Source: Mesorhizobium helmanticense (GTDB lineage: Bacteria > Pseudomonadota > Alphaproteobacteria > Rhizobiales > Rhizobiaceae). Taken from it: a DNA stretch of 64,000 nt. A program made the position numbers and the translations under genes. Position 1 is the first letter of the stretch. Every line of letters begins with the position of its first letter. Below are positions 37,399 to 46,404 of the stretch, piece after piece. The stretch is from the NCBI RefSeq assembly GCF_003034915.1, contig NZ_PZJX01000027.1:170828-234827 (forward strand), in the 5' to 3' direction. The notes below the pieces were generated by a model. It worked only from the letters and a program-made list of their open reading frames with translations, had not been told where the DNA came from and made no database searches.

Positions 37399-38295
37399 AT
37401 GGCGCTGGACTGGGACAAGCTGCGGGTGTTTCACGCAGCGGCGGAAGCTGGGTCGTTCACCCATGCGGCCGAGACCCTGCATTTGTCGCAATCGGCGATC
37501 TCGCGGCAGGTCAGCGCGCTTGAACACGACGTCGGCGTGCCGCTGTTCAACCGTCACGCCCGCGGCCTGGTGCTGACCGAGCAGGGCGAGATGCTGTTTC
37601 GCACGGCGCATGACGTGCTGATGAAGCTGGAGACGATCAAGTCGCGGCTGACCGAGACCAAGGACAGGCCTTCGGGCGTGCTCAGGGTGACGACCACGGT
37701 GGGGCTGGGCGCCGGCTGGCTGACCGAACGCGTGCAGGAATTCATCGAGCTCTATCCCGAGGTCAGCCTGCAGCTCATCCTGGCGAACGAGGAGCTCGAC
37801 CTGACCATGCGCCAGGCCGATTGCGCCATCCGGCTGCGCCAGCCGCAGCAGCCGGACCTTATCCAACGCCGCCTGTTCACGGTGCATTTCCATCTCTACG
37901 CGGCACCGTCCTACATCAACAAATTTGGCAAGCCGGCTTCGATCTCCGAGCTGAAGAGCCATCGCATCGTCACCTTCGGCGTGCCGGTGCCCGCACATCT
38001 GTCGGAATTGAACTGGCTGGAGACGGTCGGTGATTTCGAAGGCGGGCAAAGGGTGCCGACGCTGCAGATCAACGACATCTTGTCGATCAAGCGCGCGGTG
38101 CAGGGCGGCGCCGGCATCGCCATGCTTCCCGACTATGTCATCTCCAAGGATTCAGGCCTGGTGCAATTGCTGCCGGAGACCGAAGTGCCGTCCTTCGACA
38201 CCTACTTCGCCTATCCCGATGCGATGAAGAACCAGGCGAAGCTGCATGTCTTCCGCGATTTCATTATTGCCAAGGCGCGAAGCTGGTCATTCTAA
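37399..38295 (+). CDS. lsrB: LysR-family regulator LsrB
   Basis: 298 residues. N-terminal helix-turn-helix (8-60: FHAAAEAGSFTHAAETLHLSQSAISRQVSALE) and effector domain (~95-290). Identified by length, context (downstream of trxB) and an AbcR-type sRNA in the same neighbourhood, as in Sinorhizobium meliloti, where LsrB controls LPS and redox genes and is needed for symbiosis. Only one cysteine is present (Cys142), while cysteines are thought to matter for redox sensing in the S. meliloti protein. An isoprenylcysteine-type methyltransferase gene lies between it and the sRNA. Confidence 0.85.
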   Translation: MALDWDKLRVFHAAAEAGSFTHAAETLHLSQSAISRQVSALEHDVGVPLFNRHARGLVLTEQGEMLFRTAHDVLMKLETIKSRLTETKDRPSGVLRVTTTVGLGAGWLTERVQEFIELYPEVSLQLILANEELDLTMRQADCAIRLRQPQQPDLIQRRLFTVHFHLYAAPSYINKFGKPASISELKSHRIVTFGVPVPAHLSELNWLETVGDFEGGQRVPTLQINDILSIKRAVQGGAGIAMLPDYVISKDSGLVQLLPETEVPSFDTYFAYPDAMKNQAKLHVFRDFIIAKARSWSF

Positions 38296-38368
38296 GGGCG
38301 TGTCGATGTTCAGGCGATGCCAGCCTGATACGAATCTCAACGCACCCTGAATCGGCGCAGATCCCGGC

Positions 38369-38866
38369 TCACCCGCGCCACGGCGTCAGGCGGGGCAGCC
38401 AGCCAGGCACGGCGCGGCGGTAGGCCTCATATTCGGCGCCGTAGCGGCGGGCCAGCGTCGGCTCCTCATGAAGCCTGGCGAATGAGACCATGGCGGCGGC
38501 GGCAATGACGGCGTAGGCGACGAGAGCCCAACTCGAAAACAGCAGTGCCTGGCCGAGGATGATCGACAGCACCGCCACATACATCGGATTGCGAACATGG
38601 CGGTAGATGCCGCCGACGACCAGTCTTTCGGTTGGCGCTACGGGGGCAGGCGTACCCAGGCCCTCCAGGGCAAAGCGGGCAAAAGCATGCAGCAGCAAGG
38701 CCGCGGCAGCGACAATCAGGACCCAGCCGACCGGCACAAAGCCGGGCAAGGTCGACCATGGCAGATGATAACGAGCGGTCAGCAGCCAGGGCACCAGTCC
38801 CGCGACCACGCCGGGTGCTGCAATGAAGAACAGTGCGCTGCCGGCGATCGCCGAAGCTGTCCGCAC
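38369..38866 (-). CDS. Isoprenylcysteine carboxyl methyltransferase-like membrane methyltransferase
   Basis: About 165 residues with four to five helices and the ICMT/PEMT-type signature GGIYRHVRNPMY...E...Y (EEPTLARRYGAEYEAYRR). Bacterial members methylate lipids or small hydrophobic molecules, not prenylated proteins; the substrate is unknown. GTG 38866 is preferred because AAGGAGG lies five bases upstream. It lies between lsrB and the sRNA region. Confidence 0.8.
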   Translation of the reverse strand: MRTASAIAGSALFFIAAPGVVAGLVPWLLTARYHLPWSTLPGFVPVGWVLIVAAAALLLHAFARFALEGLGTPAPVAPTERLVVGGIYRHVRNPMYVAVLSIILGQALLFSSWALVAYAVIAAAAMVSFARLHEEPTLARRYGAEYEAYRRAVPGWLPRLTPWRG

Positions 38867-39119
38867 GAATACCTCCTTGCCGGATTGCCGTAAAAATGAA
38901 CGCGGACTGCCCGATTCCACGTCATTCAGTGTTTTCCGCGTTTTCGGCGGGAATCAAGTCCGATTCGCTTCTCCCGCTGCGATTCCGGCTCGCGACACGT
39001 TACATTTCGACGATTCCGCTGGTCCTACGAGCCCCAGGAATGGGTTAGACCACAGCCTGCCTCTTTTTGCATGCGAGTGTTGCAAAATAGATGCTTGTTT
39101 CTTGGGCATGATGAGCAGA
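38867..39119. other. Start of the 786-bp lsrB-downstream intergenic region
   Basis: Upstream of the sRNA promoter I see no gene on either strand. The rest of the gap (39120-39652) holds two sRNA candidates and a repeat, listed separately. Confidence 0.5.
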
Positions 39120-39123
39120 TATA
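39095..39123 (+). promoter_or_regulatory. Sigma-70-like promoter of the AbcR-type sRNA
   Basis: TTGTTT (39095-39100), 17 bp, GATATA (39118-39123); predicted start near 39130, giving a ~115-nt RNA. Confidence 0.6.
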
Positions 39124-39129
39124 TAGTTC

Positions 39130-39244
39130 ATCTCTTGGGCGCGTTCTCCTCCCATTAGCGCCCTCGAGTGTTCCCCTCTGGAGGTTAGCCTTAACAGGCA
39201 CTTCCAATCAAACTCAGCCGGATCTTCGTTGATCCGGCTTTTTT
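39130..39244 (+). ncRNA. abcR: AbcR1/AbcR2-type sRNA (alpha-r15 family)
   Basis: A ~115-nt transcript is bounded by the promoter above and a perfect terminator. The first hairpin GGGCGC (39137-39142)/GCGCCC (39158-39163) displays TCTCCTCCC in its loop, an anti-Shine-Dalgarno sequence; a second C-rich single-stranded stretch (TTCCCCTCT, 39171-39179) follows. This is the layout of AbcR/alpha-r15 RNAs, Hfq-dependent repressors of ABC-transporter mRNAs, which in S. meliloti lie beside lsrB. Confidence 0.8.
39216..39244 (+). terminator. Intrinsic terminator of the AbcR-type sRNA
   Basis: Perfect stem AGCCGGATC/GATCCGGCT with a six-base loop, followed by six T. Confidence 0.9.
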
Positions 39245-39356
39245 GTTGCCCAAAATCTGCAGTGCTCCGAAAAACCGACCGAAATTGTCGCGTAACGGTG
39301 ACATGTAACCCCAGGTAACATGTTGCAGACACGCGGTATCGAGTAAGCAGATCGTA

Positions 39357-39551
39357 GGACGCGGTGTGGTTCGTGCGGGAGATGGGGGCATCACTCGGGC
39401 GATCCGGGCTCAGGCGGCTACCGCGTCCGAACCAATTCCACCGTCAACGCCATCAGGCGCTGGCGGCATGTGCGGCGGACCTGCCGTTTCGCCTCCCACG
39501 AAGACGGTCCGCAAGAGGGCGGCGTCCGGGTCATCCGGACGCCGCTTTCTT
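39357..39551 (+). ncRNA. Second sRNA candidate downstream of the AbcR-type RNA
   Basis: Three nested signals: a long-range stem GGACGCGGT (39357-39365)/ACCGCGTCC (39420-39428), a hairpin GCGGACC (39475-39481)/GGTCCGC (39506-39512) whose loop shows CCTCCCAC, an anti-Shine-Dalgarno sequence, and a perfect terminator (39519-39551). The 5' end is not fixed; a poor promoter (TTGCAG at 39323) is the best candidate. No protein frame fits. In S. meliloti the AbcR RNAs are a tandem pair, so this may be a diverged second copy, but the sequence is not recognisably alpha-r15. Confidence 0.55.
39519..39551 (+). terminator. Intrinsic terminator of the second sRNA candidate
   Basis: Perfect eleven-base-pair stem GCGGCGTCCGG/CCGGACGCCGC with loop GTCAT and a TTTCTT tail. 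Confidence 0.9.
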
Positions 39552-39591
39552 ATGCTCGGGTACCATTTGATGCCCGACACGCTTAATTTAA

Positions 39592-39650
39592 GTTTTCATG
39601 CATGTCGTCATCGCAAAACCGCTGCACACTTTTGCGCGACATGCATTAAG
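39592..39650. repeat. Dispersed repeat, family E copy 1 (partial)
   Basis: Contains the paired arms TGCATGTCG...CGACATGCA around TTGCG..CGCAA; similar full copies at 49234-49361 and 51474-51600. It abuts the 3' end of the EF-G-like gene. Confidence 0.85.
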
Positions 39651-39652
39651 TG

Positions 39653-41704
39653 TCAGGCGGCCTTGCCGTTGGCGTTCATCGCTTCGTCGGCCAGGCGGCC
39701 GGTGAGTTCGGCCATATGGTCGAAGGCGGCGCGATAGCTGGCGACGCCCGCGGTAGCCGAACGCAGTTCGATGATCAGGTCGCCGATCTCTGCCTGCGGC
39801 ATGGTCGCCTCGACGATGTCCCATCCCGGCCAATCGGGCCTTGCGTCGTAGCCGAGGATCTGGCCGCGCCGTTGCGGGATGAGCGCAATGATCTTCGACG
39901 TCGCATCGGAGGGCGTGACGATCTCGACCTTCATGACCGGCTCCAGAAGCACTGGCGAGCAGGCGGCCATGCCTTCCTTCATCGCCAGCTTCGCCGCCAT
40001 CTGAAACGCCATGTCCGACGAATCCACCGCATGGTAGGAGCCGTCGGACAGGTTGACGGCGACATCGACCACCGGGAAGCCGAGCGGGCCTGACTTCAGA
40101 TAGTCGCGCACGCCGGTCTCGACCGACTGGATATAGGTCTTCGGCACGACGCCGCCGGTAATGGTGTCGGTGAACTGGAAGCCGGAGCCGCGCGGCAGCG
40201 GCTTGATCTCGATCACCACGTCGCCGAACTGGCCATGGCCGCCCGACTGCTTCTTGTGGCGGCCGCGCTGCTGCGCCGATTTGCGGATCGTCTCGCGATA
40301 AGGCACGGCCGGCGTATGGCCCTCGACCGGGATCTGGTTCTTGCCTTCCAGCCGTTCGCGCACGACGCGCAGATGCATCTCACCATGGCCCGAAAGCACG
40401 GTCTCGGCCGAATCCTGATTGTGGCGCAGGCTGAGCGAGGGATCTTCCTCGGCAAGACGCTGGATGGCTGCCGACATCTTGACCTCATCCTTGCGTTCCT
40501 TCGGCCGCAGCGCGAAAGCGAAGACCGGTTGCGGCGGCGTCAGCGCCACCAGTGGCCTGATGCCGCCCTTGGCCGAGCTCAGTGTCTGGCCGGTCTTGAC
40601 GTCGTCCAGCTTGCCGAGCGCCACCGTGTCGCCGGCCTTGGCCACGGTGAGCTTGGTCTGGTCCTTGCCGAGCATTCTGTAGATGCCGGACACTTTTGTC
40701 GTGTCGCCATTCGAGAGGTAAAGCTCGGAGGCGTCGGCGAGCTGTCCGGAGAGGATGCGCGAGACCGACAGCTTGCCGCCATGCGGGGTGTGGATGGTCT
40801 TCATGACCTGGACCACGGTGGCATTGCCATCGGGCGCGCCGAGACGTTTGCGGGTCGCCTCCATGTCGGGTGCGTCGTGGCGGAGCGTCTTCAACAGGCG
40901 CAGCACGCCATTGCCCTTCTCGGCGGTGCCGATCAGCACCGGTGTCACCGCGCCGGTGCGCAGGTCGGCGGCAAGGTCGTCGAAGATCGCGTCCTTCGGC
41001 GGCTCGATCTCTTCGAGAAGCTGTTCCATTAACTGGTCGTCATGGTCGGCGAGCGTCTCCAGCATGGAGAAGCGTGCCTCCAGTTCGCGTGCCTTTTCGT
41101 CGCCCGGAATCTCGGCGACCTCGCTCTCGGCATATTCGCGATAGATGTAGGCGCGCTCCAGCGCGAGATCGATCGAGCCGATGACGACGCCGTTCTTGCG
41201 CAGCGGAATCTGGCGCAGCAGCAAAGGCATCGAACTTGCCGGCTGCAGCATCTTCAGCGTGTCGCGCACGCCTGCTATCGCCTTGTCGACCTTATTCAGG
41301 AACAGGATACGCGGCACGCCAAGATCGTCGAGCTTGCGCATGATGAGCTGCAGGGCAGGGATCTTCTTTTCGTCGGCTTCGGCGACGACCACGGCGATGT
41401 CGCAGGCGGCCAGCACCGGCTCGGCCTCGAAGGAGAATTCGATGGAGCCGGGACAATCGACGAAGGTGAGCTGCTCGCCCATGAAGTCGGTGGTGGCGAA
41501 GGTCGCCTCGACGCTCATGGCGTGGGCGCGCGCCTCGGGCGAATGATCGGAAACGGTGCTTCCCGAGGAAACGGGATTCTGGCGGGGAATGGCGCCCGTG
41601 CGGGCGAGTATTGCTTCGAGAAGTGTCGTCTTACCGCTTGCGAAGGGACCGACTATGGCAATGCATTTCGGTCCCGTGCGTCGTCCTCCGGCGCGAGTTC
41701 CCAT
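39653..41704 (-). CDS. Elongation factor G-like translational GTPase
   Basis: About 683 residues with the EF-G domain order: G domain (GPFASGKT 19-26, DCPG 83-86, NKVD 137-140), domain II, III, IV and V (HGQFGDVVIEIKPLPRGSGF and GYDARPDWPGWDIVEATMP). The usual DTPG is DCPG, and the effector motif RGITI (switch I) is replaced by RAHAMSVEAT, so it is an EF-G paralogue of the EF-G2-like type, not the main translocase. Its role is not known, perhaps ribosome recycling or stress translation. Confidence 0.85.
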   Translation of the reverse strand: MGTRAGGRRTGPKCIAIVGPFASGKTTLLEAILARTGAIPRQNPVSSGSTVSDHSPEARAHAMSVEATFATTDFMGEQLTFVDCPGSIEFSFEAEPVLAACDIAVVVAEADEKKIPALQLIMRKLDDLGVPRILFLNKVDKAIAGVRDTLKMLQPASSMPLLLRQIPLRKNGVVIGSIDLALERAYIYREYAESEVAEIPGDEKARELEARFSMLETLADHDDQLMEQLLEEIEPPKDAIFDDLAADLRTGAVTPVLIGTAEKGNGVLRLLKTLRHDAPDMEATRKRLGAPDGNATVVQVMKTIHTPHGGKLSVSRILSGQLADASELYLSNGDTTKVSGIYRMLGKDQTKLTVAKAGDTVALGKLDDVKTGQTLSSAKGGIRPLVALTPPQPVFAFALRPKERKDEVKMSAAIQRLAEEDPSLSLRHNQDSAETVLSGHGEMHLRVVRERLEGKNQIPVEGHTPAVPYRETIRKSAQQRGRHKKQSGGHGQFGDVVIEIKPLPRGSGFQFTDTITGGVVPKTYIQSVETGVRDYLKSGPLGFPVVDVAVNLSDGSYHAVDSSDMAFQMAAKLAMKEGMAACSPVLLEPVMKVEIVTPSDATSKIIALIPQRRGQILGYDARPDWPGWDIVEATMPQAEIGDLIIELRSATAGVASYRAAFDHMAELTGRLADEAMNANGKAA

Positions 41705-41932
41705 GACTGACCTCCACTCAGGCGTTTCCCTGGGAGCGGCGGCCGGCCTGTCGACCGTCGCGGGCGGGGCTTTTTTAGTTCGCCACCTACCCGAAAGCAT
41801 CGTCCCACGGGTTAGTCGGGAGGGCAAGGGATTTGAGGGAGGGGGGATTTGAGAAGCGGATTTGAGGGAGGAGTCGACGCGTCGCTGACCCTGCATCCGC
41901 GGATGCAGGTGGCCAATGTGCTTCGGGGAGAA

Positions 41933-42799
41933 TCAGCCGGCCTTGGTCCGGCGCGGCGCCAGCGTGGTCTCGTCCGCGCCCTGCATCGCCACTGTCTCGA
42001 CAAAGCGCGCCAGCAGAGGATTGAACAGGTCCGGACGCTCCCAGAAAGGAGCATGCCCGGCACCTGATATGACGTGGCAATGCTCCCACAGCGAAGCGTA
42101 GGCCAAGGTTTCGAAATAGCCGAGGCGGACAAACGGGTCGTTCTCGCCGTTGACGATCGCGACTGGAAATGCGGCCTGCTCGACCACCTGCTTCTGGTCG
42201 GCGCCTTTGCCGGTGAACATGCCGCGCGTCACAGCGGCGCGCAACCGGCCGTCGGTGCGCAGGATGGTCTGGCGGAACGATGGATCGGCAGTGTCGCCGA
42301 AACATAGTGTTTCGAAGCGCTCGGCATCGCGTTCCGAGTAGGTCTTCTTGGATGCCAGCAGCATGTCCCAATGGGCATGGAAGCCACGCAGCATGCCGAA
42401 CGGCCCTTTCGATACCGGTGGCGCGCCGGTCAGCATCAGCCCGGCGACCGCCTGGTGAAAACTCGCGAGCTCGATGGCGACATGCCCGCCAAGCGACCAG
42501 CCGAAGACGACGGCGCGGTCGATCCCCATGATGTCGAGGAGCTGAGCCGCCGATTGGGCAAGGCCGGAAATCGTATAGGCGTTCGCCGGATCGCGGGCGT
42601 CGGACGATTCGCCATGGCCGGGCAGATCGAAGGCGATCAAGCGGTGGGCCACAGCCAGGGGGCTGTCGAACTGGCGGGCGAACACGGCCCGCGAACTGCC
42701 CGAGCCATGGATCAACACAATCGGAAGGCCGGAGCCCGACGACTGGCTGAGGCGCAAATCCGCTTGCTCGGTGCGGACCGTCCGCTGGGAAACGACCAT
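41933..42799 (-). CDS. Alpha/beta hydrolase
   Basis: 288 residues. Oxyanion motif HGSGSSR, FDLPGHGESSD, the nucleophile elbow GWSLGG (Ser102), an acid in NGENDPFV and His in SGAGHAPFWERP. A general hydrolase of the haloperoxidase/esterase class acting on an ester or C-C bond, substrate unknown. The gene is separate from the EF-G-like gene upstream (about 230 bp). Confidence 0.85.
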   Translation of the reverse strand: MVVSQRTVRTEQADLRLSQSSGSGLPIVLIHGSGSSRAVFARQFDSPLAVAHRLIAFDLPGHGESSDARDPANAYTISGLAQSAAQLLDIMGIDRAVVFGWSLGGHVAIELASFHQAVAGLMLTGAPPVSKGPFGMLRGFHAHWDMLLASKKTYSERDAERFETLCFGDTADPSFRQTILRTDGRLRAAVTRGMFTGKGADQKQVVEQAAFPVAIVNGENDPFVRLGYFETLAYASLWEHCHVISGAGHAPFWERPDLFNPLLARFVETVAMQGADETTLAPRRTKAG

Positions 42800-42951
42800 G
42801 CTGGATTAGACCCTCAGATTACCCGACGGCCAACATCGCATTCCACAGTCACTATCTTGTTTAGGTTTGTGGTTAAGAAAAGATTTCTCCGCGGCAACAA
42901 GCTATGATGAGCGAATCCGTGGGCGGGAGCATGTTTTAAATCTACGCATTT

Positions 42952-42975
42952 CCGAAAATCGATGCCGATTTTCGG
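42952..42975. repeat. Short palindrome before the membrane methyltransferase
   Basis: Inverted repeat CCGAAAATC/GATTTTCGG around GATGCC. It lies ~25 bp upstream of ATG 43001 in the leader and is probably a dispersed intergenic palindrome; it is not followed by a T-run. Confidence 0.55.
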
Positions 42976-43000
42976 GCTGATGAGACAACCAGGGATTCCA

Positions 43001-43582
43001 ATGATGGACGGTGCGCTCGATCTTCTTGTCTCAATCAGCAGCATCGCGACGCTCGGCCAATATGCCTGGTCCATGCGCGCCCATTTCCAGTCGCCGACCA
43101 TGCCTCCAGGCGCCATGATCATTTCCGCCGTGGTGATCGGTGTGGCGGTGTTCTTTCTGGCAATCCTGTGGATCGAACGGCAGCCGGTGGCGGCGAAGCT
43201 CGGCGGGCTCGCCATCGAACTGGCAAGCTCGGCCCTGTTCTGGTGGGCGATTGTCATTTCCCGCAAGGCGCGGCTGCGCTTCGCGTTCGACCCTGACAGT
43301 CCCGACAGTCTGGTGACCGACGGGCCTTACTTCTATATCCGCCATCCGTTCTATGCCTCCTACATCATCTTCTGGATCGGATGGGGCATCGCGACTTGGT
43401 CGATCTGGGCGCTGGTGCCCGTCGCCGGGATCGTTGCGATCTACACGATCGCCGCGCTGGACGAAGAGAGGAAGTTTTCGCGCACGGCGCTGGCCGGCGA
43501 CTATGGGGCCTACCGCGCACGCACAGGCCTGTTCTGGCCGCGCCTCAACCGTGATTGGCGAAGCCTCTGGATGCGGGCTTGA
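43001..43582 (+). CDS. ICMT/PEMT-type membrane methyltransferase
   Basis: About 193 residues with five hydrophobic segments. It carries GPYFYIRHPFYASYI and the later E-E-x-x-x...Y-x-x-Y pattern (LDEERKFSRTALAGDYGAYRAR) of phospholipid/isoprenylcysteine methyltransferases. ATG 43001 has AGGGA upstream; the following codon is also ATG, and a frame start exists at 42962 in the palindrome. Substrate unknown. It is the second gene of this type in the window. Confidence 0.8.
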   Translation: MMDGALDLLVSISSIATLGQYAWSMRAHFQSPTMPPGAMIISAVVIGVAVFFLAILWIERQPVAAKLGGLAIELASSALFWWAIVISRKARLRFAFDPDSPDSLVTDGPYFYIRHPFYASYIIFWIGWGIATWSIWALVPVAGIVAIYTIAALDEERKFSRTALAGDYGAYRARTGLFWPRLNRDWRSLWMRA

Positions 43583-43644
43583 ACAGCCGGTTGCGCCATG
43601 GCAGGTATCGGACGAAACTGCCGTCAGCCTGAGGATTATCGACG

Positions 43645-44040
43645 ATGAAGATCATTGCCTGCGGCAGCGTGCCTACCATCCTTGCGCCGGAGAAATATTT
43701 CACCGGCCGTGTGTTGCAGACGCCGATCATCGAGAAGGAAGCGCCGGCGCGGCTCAGGGCCGTGATGGTCAGTTTCGAGCCCGGCGCGCGGACCCACTGG
43801 CACACGCATCCGCTCGGCCAGACGCTCTATGTCATATCAGGCGCCGGCCTCGCGCAAAGCTGGGGCGAACCGATACGGGAGATCAGGGCTGGCGACGTGA
43901 TCTCGTTCGCAGCGGAGGAAAAGCACTGGCATGGCGCCGGCCCGAAATCGGCAATGGCGCATATCGCCATGCAAGAGGCGCTCGACGGCGTCCACGCCGA
44001 CTGGCTGGAGCAGGTGACCGACGCGCAGTATGGCGGTTGA
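43645..44040 (+). CDS. Cupin-domain protein, mandelonitrile-lyase/oxalate-decarboxylase-like
   Basis: 131 residues, a single cupin barrel. THWHTHPLGQTLYVISG and GDVISFAAEEKHWHGA contain the two His-rich motifs for metal binding (H-x-H-x-H and H-x-H). Such proteins are commonly annotated as (R)-mandelonitrile lyase-like or carboxymuconolactone-linked cupins. It converges with aspC across a bidirectional terminator. Confidence 0.85.
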   Translation: MKIIACGSVPTILAPEKYFTGRVLQTPIIEKEAPARLRAVMVSFEPGARTHWHTHPLGQTLYVISGAGLAQSWGEPIREIRAGDVISFAAEEKHWHGAGPKSAMAHIAMQEALDGVHADWLEQVTDAQYGG

Positions 44041-44060
44041 GTCTTCTTGAACTGATATAA

Positions 44061-44086
44061 AAAATCCGGCCGGGCGGCCGGATTTT
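44061..44086. terminator. Bidirectional terminator between the cupin gene and aspC
   Basis: A perfect stem AAAATCCGGCC/GGCCGGATTTT with a four-base loop; T-runs follow on both strands, so it serves both converging genes. Confidence 0.93.
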
Positions 44087-44107
44087 CATTTTACAACAAT
44101 GTATTGA

Positions 44108-45373
<1,266 letters not shown>

Positions 45374-45510
45374 TCATTCCCCGAAGTGCAAGCGCAGTCG
45401 GATGAGCCAGCGCTCAAATCCTCGGCAACAATAAATTCATCAACGGCCGGTAAACCCTTGAGTGGCAGGATCGCAATCCAATCTTGCCAGTCTCGCGGAG
45501 CGAGGAACCC

Positions 45511-46404
45511 TTGTCGCGCAGCATCGGGCTTGCCCATATCATCCGCCATGATGACGGCACCGCCAGCGGTGTCTGGGGTATCTATACGCTGCAAAGCGCC
45601 TTCCAGCCGATCTTCGCCTTCAAGGAGGGCAAGCTTTCGGTCGTTGCCTTCGAGGGGCTGATCCGGCCGTCTCGCGATGGCGAGCCGCAGCCGCCGATGA
45701 GTTTTTTCAGCACGTGCCCGGCGGCCGACCGCCTGCATATCGAGGCGCTGACAAGGACGCTGCACCTCTTGAACGCCGGCGCCTGCCTTCCGCAGGAGGC
45801 GTCCATCTTCATCAATTTTGACCCGTCGGTGTTCACCGACCGCGGCATCGTCGACAAGGCGCTGCGCGAGATGCGGCTGGTGCTGCACGAAGCGGGCATC
45901 GATCCGCACCGCGTCGTATGCGAGGTGACCGAGCAGAAATCGGCGTCGCAGGAGACCCTCTACAATTTCGTCGAAGCGCTCAGGGGCAATGGTTTTCGCA
46001 TCGCTGTCGACGATTATGGCGCCGACGAATCCGACATCAGCCGCGTCAAGGAGCTCAAGCCGGATATCGTGAAATTCGATGCTCGGTGGATCACGCAGTT
46101 GATGGAGTCCGGCGCGGGTTTCGCGCTGCTGACGTCGATGGTGGCAAGCTTCGAGGAACAAGGCATCCGCACCGTATTCGAGGGCATCGAGGAGGGCTGG
46201 CAGCTTGAACTGGCCGAGAAGTCGGGCGCCTCGATGGTGCAGGGGTTCACGCTGGCGCGTCCCGAGCTGGCGCCGACCAGCTTTCATGTCTTCGGCAAGG
46301 ACAGTCAGACGCCTGCGGCCGACGCCAATGTCGGAGTGGCGCCTGCGCCCGTGCCGTCTTCGCCGCGGCCGGCGCGGGCTTTCGGGCGCCGGGTGGCGCA
46401 GTGA
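45511..46404 (+). CDS. EAL-domain protein 1 of a coupled pair
   Basis: About 297 residues, almost entirely EAL fold. The signature reads E-G-L (Glu48-Leu50) instead of E-A-L. Other phosphodiesterase positions are kept: NFDPSVF (Asn), CEVTEQ (Glu), VDDYGAD (Asp-Asp), VKFD (Lys), FEGIE (Glu) and VQGFTLARP (Gln). It may hydrolyse c-di-GMP or only bind it. TTG 45511 has GAGGAA; TTG 45484 is also in frame. The stop overlaps the start of the next EAL gene. Confidence 0.85.
   Translation: MSRSIGLAHIIRHDDGTASGVWGIYTLQSAFQPIFAFKEGKLSVVAFEGLIRPSRDGEPQPPMSFFSTCPAADRLHIEALTRTLHLLNAGACLPQEASIFINFDPSVFTDRGIVDKALREMRLVLHEAGIDPHRVVCEVTEQKSASQETLYNFVEALRGNGFRIAVDDYGADESDISRVKELKPDIVKFDARWITQLMESGAGFALLTSMVASFEEQGIRTVFEGIEEGWQLELAEKSGASMVQGFTLARPELAPTSFHVFGKDSQTPAADANVGVAPAPVPSSPRPARAFGRRVAQ

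Noticed and set aside
39364..39737. Open frames in the sRNA region
   Set aside because: They cross the terminator at 39519-39551 and the repeat, and have antisense-like composition.
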